DNA of 64,000 nucleotides from Bacteroidales bacterium (GCA_016788045.1 JAEUTG010000029.1:186001-250000), one strand, 5' to 3'. Positions 1-9,141 are shown, numbered from the stretch's first letter. Notes: generated by a model not told the origin, from the letters alone. Numbers and translations are program-made.

Positions 1-243
1 TTTAATGCATTGTAGGATGATGTGGCTCAAGTTCACTATTATGGCATGATTAAACAATGCTGCTTTTTTTGCTTTATGATCATGAATTGCCATGCATTTT
101 TTACTTTCGGATTCCTGTGGTAGTTATACTTGAAACTCCATTGGGTAAGCTGAAAATTTCTAGATTCGGAATGTTATTGATCTAACACTGTTCACTCATC
201 CTGATTTGACAGATTGTTTTGGTAACTTAATCTTTAAGATATA

Positions 244-1686
244 ATGCTGTTTAATTCTATTGATTTTGCAATTTTCCTGCCAATAGTTTTTATTCTGTAT
301 TGGTTTGTAACTAACAAAAATTTAAAGCTTCAGAATGTTCTGATAGTAGTTTCCAGTTATATCTTTTATGGCTGGTGGGACTGGAGATTTTTATCACTTG
401 TGCTGTACAGTTCGGTAGTTGATTTTTTAGTCGGTATCTGGCTTGGGAAGCAAAACAATCCTGTCAAAAGAAAATTACTGCTATCAATCAGTATTGCCGG
501 TAATCTTGGATTGCTGGTGTTTTTCAAGTACTATAATTTTTTTCTGGATAGTTTTGTTGATGCTTTTTCTTTTTTTGGATACGAATTAAGTACAAGGTCA
601 TTAAATGTCATACTTCCGGTGGGCATCAGCTTTTATACATTCCAGACATTAAGTTATGGTGTTGATGTCTATCGTAAGCAGTTGGAACCGACAAGGGATT
701 TTATTGCATTTTCAGCTTTTGTAACATTTTTCCCGCAACTGGTTGCAGGGCCGATTGAGAGAGCCACCAATCTGCTTCCCCAGTTTTACAGCCACCGCAA
801 TTTTAATTATGCAAGAGCTGTTGATGGGTTGCGACAGGTTCTTTGGGGGCTCTTTAAAAAGGTTGTTATTGCGGACAATGCTGCAGAATATGCTAACCTG
901 ATTTTTAATAACTCCGGTGAGTTCTCCGGTAGTACGCTTGCTTTAGGTGTGTTTTTCTTTTCTATTCAGATTTATTGCGATTTTTCCGGTTATTCGGATA
1001 TCGCGATTGGAATTGCCCGTTTATTCGGGTTCAATCTGATGAGAAATTTTAATTTTCCGTATTTTTCACGGGATATTGCTGAATTCTGGAGACGATGGCA
1101 CATTTCATTATCTACATGGTTCAGAGATTATCTGTATTATCCATTGGGTGGTAGTAAGGGAAATACCTTAAGCAAAGTAAGAAATACATTCATCATTTTT
1201 CTGGTCAGTGGATTCTGGCATGGCGCTAACTGGACATTCATTGTTTGGGGAGCCCTGAATGCATTGTATTTCTTACCTCTATTGCTCTTAAACAAAAACA
1301 GAAAGTATCTTGGGAATGTCGCTGATGGGAAAATACTTCCGGATTTAAGGGAGTTTGGGTCAATCTTACTAACATTTCTTATGACGCTTTTTGCATGGAT
1401 ATTCTTCCGTGCAAGCAGCCTTGAACATGCTTTTAGTATTATTGCAAAGATTTTTTCTCCTTCTTTCTTCCATAGCATTGAGTTGCCCCTGAAGTATTTG
1501 ATTGTGGTATTTCTGATAGTACTGTTCTTGATCATCGAATGGCAGGGCAGGATGAATCAGTATGCTATTGCTAAAATTGGGACAGCTTGGCCAAGGTTTT
1601 TCCGATGGACTGTTTATTATAGCATTGTTCTCGCGATATTCTTCTTTGCAGGTAATAGTCAGGATTTTATTTATTTTCAGTTCTAA
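244..1686 (+). CDS. MBOAT family membrane-bound O-acyltransferase (AlgI-like)
   Basis: This 480-residue polytopic membrane protein belongs to the MBOAT family, related to AlgI, PatA and DltB. Such enzymes move acyl groups, usually acetyl, across the membrane onto extracytoplasmic polysaccharide. Visible family marks are the block RRWHISLSTWFRDY with His286 and the block GFWHGANW with His326, the latter being the usual catalytic histidine. About ten hydrophobic segments cover the whole protein, and the length is typical of AlgI. The next gene begins 2 bases after the stop and encodes an SGNH-like protein, so the two probably form an acyl-transfer pair. The DNA is AT-rich compared with the genes after 9 kb. 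The family call is secure; acetylation of a capsule or exopolysaccharide is inferred from context. Confidence 0.9.
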   Translation: MLFNSIDFAIFLPIVFILYWFVTNKNLKLQNVLIVVSSYIFYGWWDWRFLSLVLYSSVVDFLVGIWLGKQNNPVKRKLLLSISIAGNLGLLVFFKYYNFFLDSFVDAFSFFGYELSTRSLNVILPVGISFYTFQTLSYGVDVYRKQLEPTRDFIAFSAFVTFFPQLVAGPIERATNLLPQFYSHRNFNYARAVDGLRQVLWGLFKKVVIADNAAEYANLIFNNSGEFSGSTLALGVFFFSIQIYCDFSGYSDIAIGIARLFGFNLMRNFNFPYFSRDIAEFWRRWHISLSTWFRDYLYYPLGGSKGNTLSKVRNTFIIFLVSGFWHGANWTFIVWGALNALYFLPLLLLNKNRKYLGNVADGKILPDLREFGSILLTFLMTLFAWIFFRASSLEHAFSIIAKIFSPSFFHSIELPLKYLIVVFLIVLFLIIEWQGRMNQYAIAKIGTAWPRFFRWTVYYSIVLAIFFFAGNSQDFIYFQF

Positions 1687-1688
1687 TT

Positions 1689-2654
1689 ATGAAAAAATTA
1701 CTTACTACGGCTTTTTACTTTCTGATACCAGTATTCATTTTTATTTTCCTGGCAGAATGGTTTCTAACTGGTCAGCTAAAACAATCCCGTGAGGGAGAGT
1801 ATGCTGTTTGGAACGATATTTTTAACAGTGAGGTAAATTCGGAAATAATTGTACATGGCTCCTCCAGGGCAATGGTTCATATGGATTCTCAGATTATCAG
1901 CGATAGTTTGCAGGTAAGTTGCTACAATCTTGGAATAAACGGACATAATTTCTGGCTGCAGTATCTTAGACACAAGGAGTTGTTGAAATATAACATAAAA
2001 CCTAAGCTCATAATTCATTCTGTTGACGTTTTTACGCTTACCAAAAGGCCCGATCTATTCAATGCGGAGCAGTTTCTGCCTTATATGCTTAATAATGAGG
2101 AGATTGAGTATTTTACAAATTCGTACAAGGGATTCAAATACTACGATTATCATATTCCTCTTATAAGGTATACCGGGAAATACAAAACCATTGGTAAAGT
2201 GTTTAATGAACTGATAAATTCAGAACCGCCCGATTCATGCCGTCAAAGAGGATATGCTCCGCAGGATCATACCTGGAATGATGATCTTGAAAAAGCAAAG
2301 CTTAAATTCCCGGATTTCAAAGTTCAGATTGATACAGCCTCGTATAAATTATTTGATGAGTACATCAGAGAATGTTTAGCAAAAGATATTGAAGTTGTTA
2401 TCGTGTATACACCGGAATTTATTGAGGGGCAGGATTTTGTAAAGAATAGAAGTGAAATTTTGGGTATTTTCAGAAATTTTGCGGAACAATATCATCTTAA
2501 ATTTCTCGACTACTCAAGCGATGCTATATCTTACAATAAGGATTATTTTTACAACGCCTCTCACCTTAACAGAAAGGGCTCTGAACTGTTTACAAAAAAA
2601 TTAGTTTACGACCTGAAGAAGTATAAATCCAATAAATCTAAGGTATTGAATTGA
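1689..2654 (+). CDS. SGNH/AlgX-like extracytoplasmic partner of the MBOAT acyltransferase
   Basis: This 321-residue protein has one N-terminal membrane anchor at residues 5-25 and a soluble domain that should face outside. Residues 55-62 (VHGSSRAM) look like SGNH block I with a serine at 58/59, residues 80-87 (NLGINGHN) like block II, and the C-terminal NASHLNRKGSELF like block V with its histidine. Similar anchored SGNH proteins (AlgJ, AlgX, DltD) complete acyl transfer begun by an MBOAT protein, and this gene follows one after 2 bases. Overall similarity to named members is not obvious to me, so the substrate is unknown. After its stop there are 253 bases without a gene before the converging glycosyltransferase. 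Confidence 0.65.
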   Translation: MKKLLTTAFYFLIPVFIFIFLAEWFLTGQLKQSREGEYAVWNDIFNSEVNSEIIVHGSSRAMVHMDSQIISDSLQVSCYNLGINGHNFWLQYLRHKELLKYNIKPKLIIHSVDVFTLTKRPDLFNAEQFLPYMLNNEEIEYFTNSYKGFKYYDYHIPLIRYTGKYKTIGKVFNELINSEPPDSCRQRGYAPQDHTWNDDLEKAKLKFPDFKVQIDTASYKLFDEYIRECLAKDIEVVIVYTPEFIEGQDFVKNRSEILGIFRNFAEQYHLKFLDYSSDAISYNKDYFYNASHLNRKGSELFTKKLVYDLKKYKSNKSKVLN

Positions 2655-2907
2655 AATATTTAATATTCTGAATCATAGTTATTAAGGTAATCTACGGGAA
2701 AGAGCAATTTTATTAATTACCTATAATTCATACATTCTAGATGGATCTCTAGGCAATTGTTGTTCACAGTTTTAGCAAAGGATATTACAAATTTTTCAAA
2801 CAATTATATAATTCTGTAGATAGACTATACAAATTATGGTATGGTTTTAGTCTTGTAAATAGCCGATAGCTACCTTATCTAAAGGTGGATTATCATTCTG
2901 TCAATTA

Positions 2908-4083
2908 TTACGGCTTTAACTTCAGCGTCTGGTATAGCTTCCTTGTTTCGGCCCCGATTGTTTGCCAGGAGTAGTTACTCCATGCCCAGTCTTTTATTTG
3001 CTGACGGGTTTCCGGCAGGTTAAGGAACAGGTGTGAGCCGAAATAGGCCGAGATCTCTTTTCCGATTTCTTCCGGGGTGTTGTCGTTGAGCAGCAGCCCG
3101 GTTTTACCAATGACCATATCGTTTCTGAAATTTCCGATATCGCTGACAATGATTGGTAACCCGAAAGTGTAAGCCATGAAGATCACCCCTGACTGATAAA
3201 TGTTTCTGTAGGGAAGAACAATGCAATCGGCTGCCATAAAATACTGTTCAACTTCATCGTCGGGGATGTGTTCGATGCGGCTGCTGATCTGTTCAGAAAA
3301 GCGCGAGGCTTCTATGGCTGACTTTATAGATTGAGTGTAAGCGGCAACTTTTGAATTACCGGCAATCACGAGTCTCACATCTGTCTGAATGTCAGGGTTC
3401 AGGTGCTCCAGGCTGTCAATGAGCAGGTCAAGTCCTTTATAACTGTCGATGTTGCCGAAAAACAGAATGACTTTATGGTTCTGCTTCAAACCGAGATTCT
3501 TCCTTGCTTCAGCAGTTGACAGGCCCTGCTGGAATACCCGGTTGTTCATGCCGTGTTTAATCACCGAAACTTTTCCGGGATTTATAGGAAACTCATGCAG
3601 TAGTTCAGCTTTGCTTTGCTCGGTATGCACAATCAGGTGGCTGGAGAGCCGGTAAAGGGTTGCAAGACTGAAGCGGTTGAGCCACGAGTCCCGGTTATCG
3701 CGTTTCCCTGCATTGATATTGTGAACGGTTACAACAACTTTGTGCCCTTTTATCCGTGCCAGCAAAGGTAAAAATATCCTGTCGACCAGGATAAAACGGT
3801 CGAGCCACTGAAAATGAACAATACCACGTTTGCTGCGTAACAGATGTCCGATCTGCAGAGAATAAAACCTGACTGAATTTCTGGCTTTCGTTCTGAAATC
3901 CGCATCCCTTGGGATTTTATTGAATACAGCATGATACCTGACATTGCGGAAAGGCACAAACAAATGCCTGGTAAGGTCAGCATCGAGCACATCAATGGTA
4001 TCCTCTTCAAATTGTGCCAATCCGGATACCAGACCATATAAATAGTCGACCTGACCTGCCCCGTTGAATATGTTGATTCTCAT
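2908..4083 (-). CDS. Glycosyltransferase, GT4/GT-B family
   Basis: This 391-residue GT-B glycosyltransferase probably adds a sugar to a polysaccharide repeat unit on the inner face of the membrane. The C-terminal half has the usual nucleotide-sugar-binding layout: a strand plus FFGNIDSYKGLDLLI, then DCIVLPYRN and a loop ending in FGLPIIVSD. I start it at the ATG at 4083 (MRINIFNGAG) because the open frame further upstream would run about 220 bases into the next gene. It lies 19 bases after that gene and closes the minus-strand run of polysaccharide genes. The sugar donor cannot be read from the sequence. Confidence 0.87.
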   Translation of the reverse strand: MRINIFNGAGQVDYLYGLVSGLAQFEEDTIDVLDADLTRHLFVPFRNVRYHAVFNKIPRDADFRTKARNSVRFYSLQIGHLLRSKRGIVHFQWLDRFILVDRIFLPLLARIKGHKVVVTVHNINAGKRDNRDSWLNRFSLATLYRLSSHLIVHTEQSKAELLHEFPINPGKVSVIKHGMNNRVFQQGLSTAEARKNLGLKQNHKVILFFGNIDSYKGLDLLIDSLEHLNPDIQTDVRLVIAGNSKVAAYTQSIKSAIEASRFSEQISSRIEHIPDDEVEQYFMAADCIVLPYRNIYQSGVIFMAYTFGLPIIVSDIGNFRNDMVIGKTGLLLNDNTPEEIGKEISAYFGSHLFLNLPETRQQIKDWAWSNYSWQTIGAETRKLYQTLKLKP

Positions 4084-4102
4084 ACAGCCTGTTTGTGCAG
4101 TT

Positions 4103-5011
4103 TTATTTGGGTTTTCTGATGCCGGCCATTCCAAGCGCCCACCATTTGATGAATCCCCCGATGTAGTAAAAATATTTTCTGACCAATGGCCGGTATGCAA
4201 GGACTGATCCTGCATAGTACCTGTAAAACAACAGATCTTTCCCCAGATGGTAGTTGGAGCGGATGTCAGAAAGCGACCTGAAAAGCACTCCAAAGTTGTC
4301 AATTTTCTGCAATCCGGAGTTGGTTTTGTCGTTCCAGATACGCAGCTGAGGATAAACCCTCAGGGTAAATCCTTTAAGCTTTGCTCTGTAAGTGAAATCG
4401 CTGTCACCATGGTATTGCGGGAATTCTTTGGCATTAACCATTCCGGTTTTTTCATAAACTGAACGATGTATCAGGGTGCCCATACCAGGTAGCCAGTCAG
4501 CTTCTGTCTCAAGCTGAAAGGCCGGAGAGTCAGCTTCATTCATTCCCACTACATATTTATCACCATTGCGTGGGTTGAATTTTCCACCCATAGACCAGAG
4601 GATGTTCTGTTCGTCAGCATAATAAATCTTGGAGCCGGCAATCACTTTCTCCGGTATCTCCTCTGCAATCCGGACAAGGTTGATGAAATAGTCTTCAGCA
4701 CAGTGAATATCGTTGTTCCACCAAAGGGTAAAATCACATTGCAGGGTTTGGAGCGCGTATTCAATCCCCTTGTTTATGCCGCCACTCCACCAGAGGTTCC
4801 CATCTCCTCTAAGAATGGTTGTTTGCGGATAATGCTCCTCCACCCATTCACGGGTGCCGTCTGTCGATCCGTCGTCAATCACCACTACCTTGAATTGGCC
4901 GGCTTGTACCCCTATTGTGCTGAAAATTCCATACAGACTGTTCAGGCATTTTTGGGTGAACCTGATACCGTTAAATACTGGAATAAGGATGGCTATGGTT
5001 TTTCCGTTCAT
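4103..5011 (-). CDS. Glycosyltransferase family 2 (rhamnosyltransferase-like)
   Basis: This 302-residue GT-A glycosyltransferase belongs to family 2. The N-terminus MNGKTIAILIPVFNG leads into the nucleotide-binding fold. DDGSTDGTREW and the metal-binding WWNNDIHCAEDYF follow, and the later LPGMGTLIHRSVYEKTG is typical of WbbL/RfbF-like proteins. The ATG at 5011 is preferred to an upstream in-frame ATG at 5074 because the longer form would overlap the preceding gene by over 40 bases, while 5011 leaves a 19-base gap. It sits between the polymerase-like gene and another glycosyltransferase in a tightly spaced run. Donor and acceptor are unknown. Confidence 0.87.
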   Translation of the reverse strand: MNGKTIAILIPVFNGIRFTQKCLNSLYGIFSTIGVQAGQFKVVVIDDGSTDGTREWVEEHYPQTTILRGDGNLWWSGGINKGIEYALQTLQCDFTLWWNNDIHCAEDYFINLVRIAEEIPEKVIAGSKIYYADEQNILWSMGGKFNPRNGDKYVVGMNEADSPAFQLETEADWLPGMGTLIHRSVYEKTGMVNAKEFPQYHGDSDFTYRAKLKGFTLRVYPQLRIWNDKTNSGLQKIDNFGVLFRSLSDIRSNYHLGKDLLFYRYYAGSVLAYRPLVRKYFYYIGGFIKWWALGMAGIRKPK

Positions 5012-5030
5012 CGGGCCCTGTGAATTATCA

Positions 5031-6272
5031 TTAACCGGAAGTATCGGCAATAATTGAAACTTCTTCTGCTGCATTTAATTGTTCTGCATCTTCGTTTTCT
5101 TCTTCCTCCCTGCGTTGTTTGTATACATCAATGATATACAAAGTGATGCAAACGGCTACTATCGAATTGGCATCGCCAAAAGGGCCAGCACCTGTAAAAG
5201 AGGTAAGGATAACGAAAGCGTAGAAGTATTTGATGTATATCAGATCTTCCGAAAGGCGGCAGCTGAGAATTCTGTAAAGAATGGAGATCACCGCGATCAG
5301 GAAAACCGCACCGAACTTGCTGAAATCCCCGATCAGGCCGACATCAGACTGGTAAAAATCAAATACATCCTTGTACATCTGAATCATGACCCCATAACCG
5401 GAATTGGCACTGTCGGCCCCGTTGCCGGTAAGATAGGCCCAGGGAGTCGGAAAGAAATCGGTAAGAAAGAAAGTACCTGCCAAAACCCGGATATTCTCCT
5501 CGAAACCAACGCTTTGCTCTTGGGAAAGGCTGATAATGTTCAGGAAGATATCCTGAAACATGAGGATAACCGGAATCACGGCTAGGCTGGAAACCAGCAC
5601 CACAAGCACTTTTGATTTCAGTTTTCTGCTGAACAGAATGTTGAGCATCGTAAGCAGGAAAATTGAAAAGAGCAGCTGACGTGTTCCCATCATGATCACC
5701 ACGCTGAAAAAACTGGCGAGCAAAATAGCGCGTACAGGCGTCATCTCACTGAAGCTCTTATTCAGTACATAAAAATAGGCCAGGATCAGGTAAGGAAGGC
5801 CGGTCTGGAAAATCCTGATCGTTCCTCGTTCTTCAATTACCCTGATGGTGAACAGGAGTTTTGGGTAAGCGATGAACTGCATAACATAGAACAGAAAATA
5901 GATCACCGCAAGCGCTACAATGATCTTTTCCAGATCGTAGTCCGGTATTTTAAGGAAATGCAGCGCAAAGTAAAACAGGTAGAAATACATAAACCGCTGC
6001 GCAATCAGGGTAGTGGGCAGGCCCTGGTTGTGTGCCGACCAGGCCATCAGCATACTCAGTACCACTGCCACAAAGATGAGCAGGATTTCCCATCCGAAGG
6101 TTTTGCGGAACCCCTCAGGATCTCCATAAACCGATTGAAGCAGGATAATGGCAGCGGTGACGACAATCCCCGCCATTTCCATCATCTTTAAAATATCTTT
6201 TCCGATAAAAATAAAGTTGAAGAACCCCAGTGAAGTCAGGATAATGAACAGTGCGAGTATCCGTTTAAACAT
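5031..6272 (-). CDS. O-antigen ligase/polymerase-like membrane protein (Wzy-like)
   Basis: This 413-residue, very hydrophobic protein has about ten to eleven predicted membrane segments and one larger outward loop around residues 255-300 (GNGADSANSGYG region), the layout of Wzy/WaaL proteins. Wzy joins lipid-linked repeat units on the periplasmic side of the inner membrane. There is little motif conservation in this family, so the call rests on topology, length and the neighbouring glycosyltransferases, FkbM protein and flippase. The acidic C-terminal tail with several Glu residues is an individual feature. A candidate promoter lies about 55 bases upstream. A WaaL-type ligase cannot be excluded. 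Confidence 0.72.
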   Translation of the reverse strand: MFKRILALFIILTSLGFFNFIFIGKDILKMMEMAGIVVTAAIILLQSVYGDPEGFRKTFGWEILLIFVAVVLSMLMAWSAHNQGLPTTLIAQRFMYFYLFYFALHFLKIPDYDLEKIIVALAVIYFLFYVMQFIAYPKLLFTIRVIEERGTIRIFQTGLPYLILAYFYVLNKSFSEMTPVRAILLASFFSVVIMMGTRQLLFSIFLLTMLNILFSRKLKSKVLVVLVSSLAVIPVILMFQDIFLNIISLSQEQSVGFEENIRVLAGTFFLTDFFPTPWAYLTGNGADSANSGYGVMIQMYKDVFDFYQSDVGLIGDFSKFGAVFLIAVISILYRILSCRLSEDLIYIKYFYAFVILTSFTGAGPFGDANSIVAVCITLYIIDVYKQRREEEENEDAEQLNAAEEVSIIADTSG

Positions 6273-6580
6273 TTCGGGTCAGGGTGCTTGTTGGGCTCTT
6301 TTTTTATCCGGGTAAACTGAACTTCAAAAGTAAGCACTTAACAGTTATTTTCGTTAAAAGTTGCCCGCTTCGGGTCAACTTTCGTTCCATTGTTGGCTTA
6401 AATAATTTATTGTCAGTTAAATAGAACAATTTTTCTTGCTGATTTCGTCGCTGGTTCTGAAGCGGGGTCTCAATCCGGTTATGGTATTTTTGAATTGCCC
6501 TGTTTCCTTATTCAAGAGCTGCTTTTCGCAGTGCTCCTGATTCTTTGCAAAACTATGGCAAGACTCAGTTAATCAGCCTG
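6273..6580. other. Intergenic stretch before the polymerase-like gene
   Basis: These 308 bases separate the end of the methyltransferase frame from the polymerase-like gene. Apart from the promoter box at 6325-6332 I see no coding potential, hairpin terminator or repeat. Confidence 0.6.
6325..6332 (-). promoter_or_regulatory. Candidate Bacteroidota -7 box for the Wzy-GT2-GT4 run
   Basis: Read on the minus strand this is TACTTTTG, a full match to TAnnTTTG. It lies about 53 bases before the start of the polymerase-like gene. No clear TTTG -33 box was found at the right distance, only a TTTA-like match, so this is tentative. Confidence 0.35.
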
Positions 6581-6856
6581 CTACAACTGATCTGCAAGTT
6601 TCTGGTTTATTGCAGTTATTTTACCATGCCAGTCCGGATCGGATGGGATGAAAATAAAATTGTGTATGTATTTCCTGGTTTTAAAATAGTCTTTTGACTG
6701 AAGATGTTCAGCTCCTTCTTTGAGTTGCCTGAGCGCTTTTTTTTCGGGGTCGAGATAATGACAGGTATAGCCGATTTTTTCAATTTCTTCAATAATGTCT
6801 TCTATCGGGGAGGAATGATGCCGCTGCTCAATCTCGATCTGAAGAACAGGCTGCAT
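6581..6856 (-). CDS. C-terminal part of FkbM methyltransferase, out of frame with its N-terminal part
   Basis: These 91 codons carry the C-terminal part of an FkbM-type SAM-dependent methyltransferase. The opening residues MQPVLQIEIE match the family strand that usually reads PVLLIEIE, directly after the region encoded by 6828-7424 in another frame. The remaining residues follow the family pattern, including a segment YTCHYLD and a late FIFIPSD. The ATG at 6856 is probably not a true start: it comes from the end of an A8 run. Removing one A from that run joins both parts into one protein of about 280 residues, the normal FkbM length. Whether this is a sequencing error, a mutation or a reversible slippage switch cannot be told here. 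Confidence 0.75.
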   Translation of the reverse strand: MQPVLQIEIEQRHHSSPIEDIIEEIEKIGYTCHYLDPEKKALRQLKEGAEHLQSKDYFKTRKYIHNFIFIPSDPDWHGKITAINQKLADQL

Positions 6857-7424
6857 TTTTTTTCAGCGTTGCAATGGCTCCCCTTATAACCCTGAGTTCA
6901 TGCCCTTCTACGTCAATTTTAATCAGGTCGATACCTGATATATTATTCAAAGCTGCAAACCTGTCGAGTGTGGAAACATTCACCTGGATGATTCTCGCCC
7001 TGGTTTCGCCTTCTTCCATAAAGCCGGTATTGAGTTTACCTCTGCTCTTGTATTGTATGTCTCCGATAAAGGGAATCTTGAACCTGACAGTTCCTTCCTC
7101 ATCTGAAAGGGCGATCCGGTGAATGTTTGATTTGCGGAACATTCTTCTGAGTGAGAAACACAGTTCAGGAATAGGCTCAAAAGAATAAATATTGGAGGGG
7201 TTTATCAGTTTTTCGGCAGATCGGGTATAGAGACCCTTGTTGGCTCCGACATCGAAAAAAGTGCTGTTCTGATTCAGGAAAAAGGGCATGAGCAGAATTT
7301 CGGCTTCTTCTTCGGGCGGGTTGCTCCAGCTGATATTTTCCAGAAGTCTGTAAGATCTTTTTTTGATCATTCCCGGCCAGAAAATTACCAGCAGCAATTT
7401 AAGGTACTCCTTAAATCTTCTCAT
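6828..7424 (-). CDS. FkbM family methyltransferase, N-terminal part, interrupted at an A8 run
   Basis: These 198 codons hold the SAM-binding half of an FkbM-type methyltransferase. Motif I is FFDVGANKGLYT, followed by YSFEPIPE and the family signature IDLIKIDVEGHELRVIRGA. FkbM proteins O-methylate hydroxyls on polyketides or sugars; here a surface glycan is the likely substrate. After ATLKK the frame turns into NAACSSDRD and stops, which does not fit the family, while the +1 frame continues correctly (see 6581-6856). The switch is at eight consecutive A residues at 6846-6853 in minus-strand reading. A TATATTTG promoter box lies 36 bases upstream. It lies between flippase and polymerase genes. 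Confidence 0.85.
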   Translation of the reverse strand: MRRFKEYLKLLLVIFWPGMIKKRSYRLLENISWSNPPEEEAEILLMPFFLNQNSTFFDVGANKGLYTRSAEKLINPSNIYSFEPIPELCFSLRRMFRKSNIHRIALSDEEGTVRFKIPFIGDIQYKSRGKLNTGFMEEGETRARIIQVNVSTLDRFAALNNISGIDLIKIDVEGHELRVIRGAIATLKKNAACSSDRD

Positions 7425-7459
7425 CAGACAATCGTATATTTTGGATGTCGTTATGTCTT

Positions 7460-7467
7460 CAAATATA
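7460..7467 (-). promoter_or_regulatory. Candidate -7 box for the FkbM gene
   Basis: On the minus strand this is TATATTTG, matching TAnnTTTG, and ends 36 bases before the FkbM start. No convincing -33 TTTG was found. It implies that the methyltransferase could be transcribed separately from the flippase upstream. Confidence 0.35.
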
Positions 7468-7549
7468 TTAAAATCTGATTAATAACCTGAAATGACCGTG
7501 GAAATTTAATATTCCCGGCCATTTGCAACAAAATCCTGTAATTATTTCA

Positions 7550-8914
7550 CTATTTACCCCAGATTCCGGAGTCTTTTCCGTTGATGATTCTGTAGTACTG
7601 CAAAGGAGCAATGATAGCTCCGGGAAGGTAGGTAACGCAAGACCCGAGAATGACTCCTGCTGATCCCATGCCGAGATAACTGGCAAAGAACAATGAAATC
7701 GGAATATTGAGAATAGCCACTGCCACAGAAACATACAACTGCAGGGTTATTTTTCCTGTACCGTTAATGAAATAGATAAAAATGGTGTACCAGATATAGA
7801 TTCCGATAAAAAGTGCAGTGATGGATGACAACTGAAAAGAAATCTGTACCTCCGGCCCCACCCATAAGCGGTAAAACCAGTCGTCGATCAAAAGCAGGAA
7901 GGCCAGCAGCAACAGGATACCTCCCCAGCCTTTGACAAGATTACCGGTAACCCGTTTTATCCAGGCAAAATCTTTCTTGATATACGCTTCTGTATAGGCC
8001 GACCAATAGGTATTTGTAATAATAGTGAACAACATGAGTACCAGGCCGAAGTACTTATAGGCAATGTTATAGGATGCAACAGCCTCAGGTCCTGAAACCT
8101 GGGTGATGATGAAATTGTTGGTTGACATGATGATCACCACCGTGACCTGAATGATGAAGAACTTGACCCCCAGTCCGGTGAGGTCTTTGAAGTGCTCAAA
8201 TTTGATAAGTTTAAACGAGGGTCTGTAGGCTTTGTAGGTTGTTCTGAAAAAGTAGAAGGAAGCACCCAGCAAAACAACGACAGGAGCCGCCCCGAGCACG
8301 ATTCCGAGGTTCAGCAGCGAACTGGCTGAGAAAGCGATGAGCACCAGAATAACCAGCAGGGCAACAAGATTTGATAAAGGATCAAACAGATTGCTGATGG
8401 CAGTTTTCTGATCAGCCGACAAAATCATGGTGATCAGCTTGAGCGTGAACCGGACTAAAAAAAGAGCAACGGTAATAACGACAAGAATATTTAGTTCTTT
8501 TTCAAGGGCAGGAGGGGCTTTCAGCAATTCATGCCAGTTCAGAAAGGGATTAACTGCAAGGAAAATCAGGAAAAAGATAGCAAAGATAATGCTCAGTCCC
8601 GCGTAGGTTGTACTCACATAAACCCTGGCCAGCTGGTGTTCATTTCTGGCAAGTGATTCTGCGAACCTGTTCCGGAGACCGTTACCCAGTCCGATATCGA
8701 AATAACTTACCCAAACGATAATGGAGCTCAGCGTTAGCCAGATCCCATATTCAGCAGCCCCCATATTGTGATAAAGCAGGGGCACAAACACAAAACCGAT
8801 CAGAATACTGACCGACTTAATGACAAAGGAGAACAGAATCTGCTTCCGGGCCTTCACACTCCGGCTGTGACCGGAGTTGAAACGCTGCTTTATTTTTTGA
8901 AACAGATTCTTCAT
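7550..8914 (-). CDS. Polysaccharide flippase, MOP/Wzx family
   Basis: This 454-residue protein has twelve or more hydrophobic segments and fits the oligosaccharide flippase branch (Wzx) of the MOP superfamily, which moves lipid-linked repeat units across the inner membrane. The N-terminus carries a basic stretch before the first helix, and the first helices read FVFVPLLYHNMGAAEYGIW, typical of Wzx proteins. The gene heads the minus-strand polysaccharide run and has its own candidate promoter 71 bases upstream. A second, quite different Wzx is encoded at 46187-47653, so the two loci seem to export separate glycans. Confidence 0.88.
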   Translation of the reverse strand: MKNLFQKIKQRFNSGHSRSVKARKQILFSFVIKSVSILIGFVFVPLLYHNMGAAEYGIWLTLSSIIVWVSYFDIGLGNGLRNRFAESLARNEHQLARVYVSTTYAGLSIIFAIFFLIFLAVNPFLNWHELLKAPPALEKELNILVVITVALFLVRFTLKLITMILSADQKTAISNLFDPLSNLVALLVILVLIAFSASSLLNLGIVLGAAPVVVLLGASFYFFRTTYKAYRPSFKLIKFEHFKDLTGLGVKFFIIQVTVVIIMSTNNFIITQVSGPEAVASYNIAYKYFGLVLMLFTIITNTYWSAYTEAYIKKDFAWIKRVTGNLVKGWGGILLLLAFLLLIDDWFYRLWVGPEVQISFQLSSITALFIGIYIWYTIFIYFINGTGKITLQLYVSVAVAILNIPISLFFASYLGMGSAGVILGSCVTYLPGAIIAPLQYYRIINGKDSGIWGK

Positions 8915-8984
8915 CTGAAAAGCGGTTCAAACTGTTTGGCTGAATTCTGAAAAGTAAACAATGCACGCTGCATCATCTTTTCTG

Positions 8985-8992
8985 CAAATGTA
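8985..8992 (-). promoter_or_regulatory. Candidate promoter for the flippase-led polysaccharide run
   Basis: The minus strand reads TACATTTG, a full TAnnTTTG match, 71 bases before the flippase start. A TCTG (one mismatch to TTTG) lies 18 bases further upstream in the position of a -33 box. Confidence 0.4.
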
Positions 8993-9078
8993 AAAGAAAC
9001 ATTTGATTGTCAGAAATCAACATGATCAACAGTAATTAAACCTGGTGTGCGGTTGAATTGCTAAAATACTTACAATGA

Positions 9079-9141
9079 GTCATATTGAGCGTAGTCGATG
9101 TCATGTTGAGCTTGTCTGCTTGTTGCCTCAAGCATACAAGC
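9079..9141. repeat. Dispersed repeat: 20-bp TCATATTGAGCG element plus imperfect hairpin
   Basis: Bases 9079-9098 (GTCATATTGAGCGTAGTCGA) recur with one mismatch at 15461-15480. Directly after, 9110-9122 (GCTTGTCTGCTTG) pairs with 9129-9141 (CAAGCATACAAGC) with one mismatch around a 6-base loop. The same hairpin type returns at 13330-13361. Elements resembling TCATnnnGAGCGnAGTCGA are common between genes in Bacteroidota; their function is not known to me. Confidence 0.6.

Noticed and set aside
5079..5585. 168-codon plus-strand frame
   Set aside because: Antisense to the polymerase-like membrane protein; very charged and without family features.
6828..6856. Programmed ribosomal frameshift in the FkbM gene
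   Set aside because: Only the A8 run is present; I see no stimulatory pseudoknot or upstream pairing site, so a length change of the run or a sequence error is more likely.
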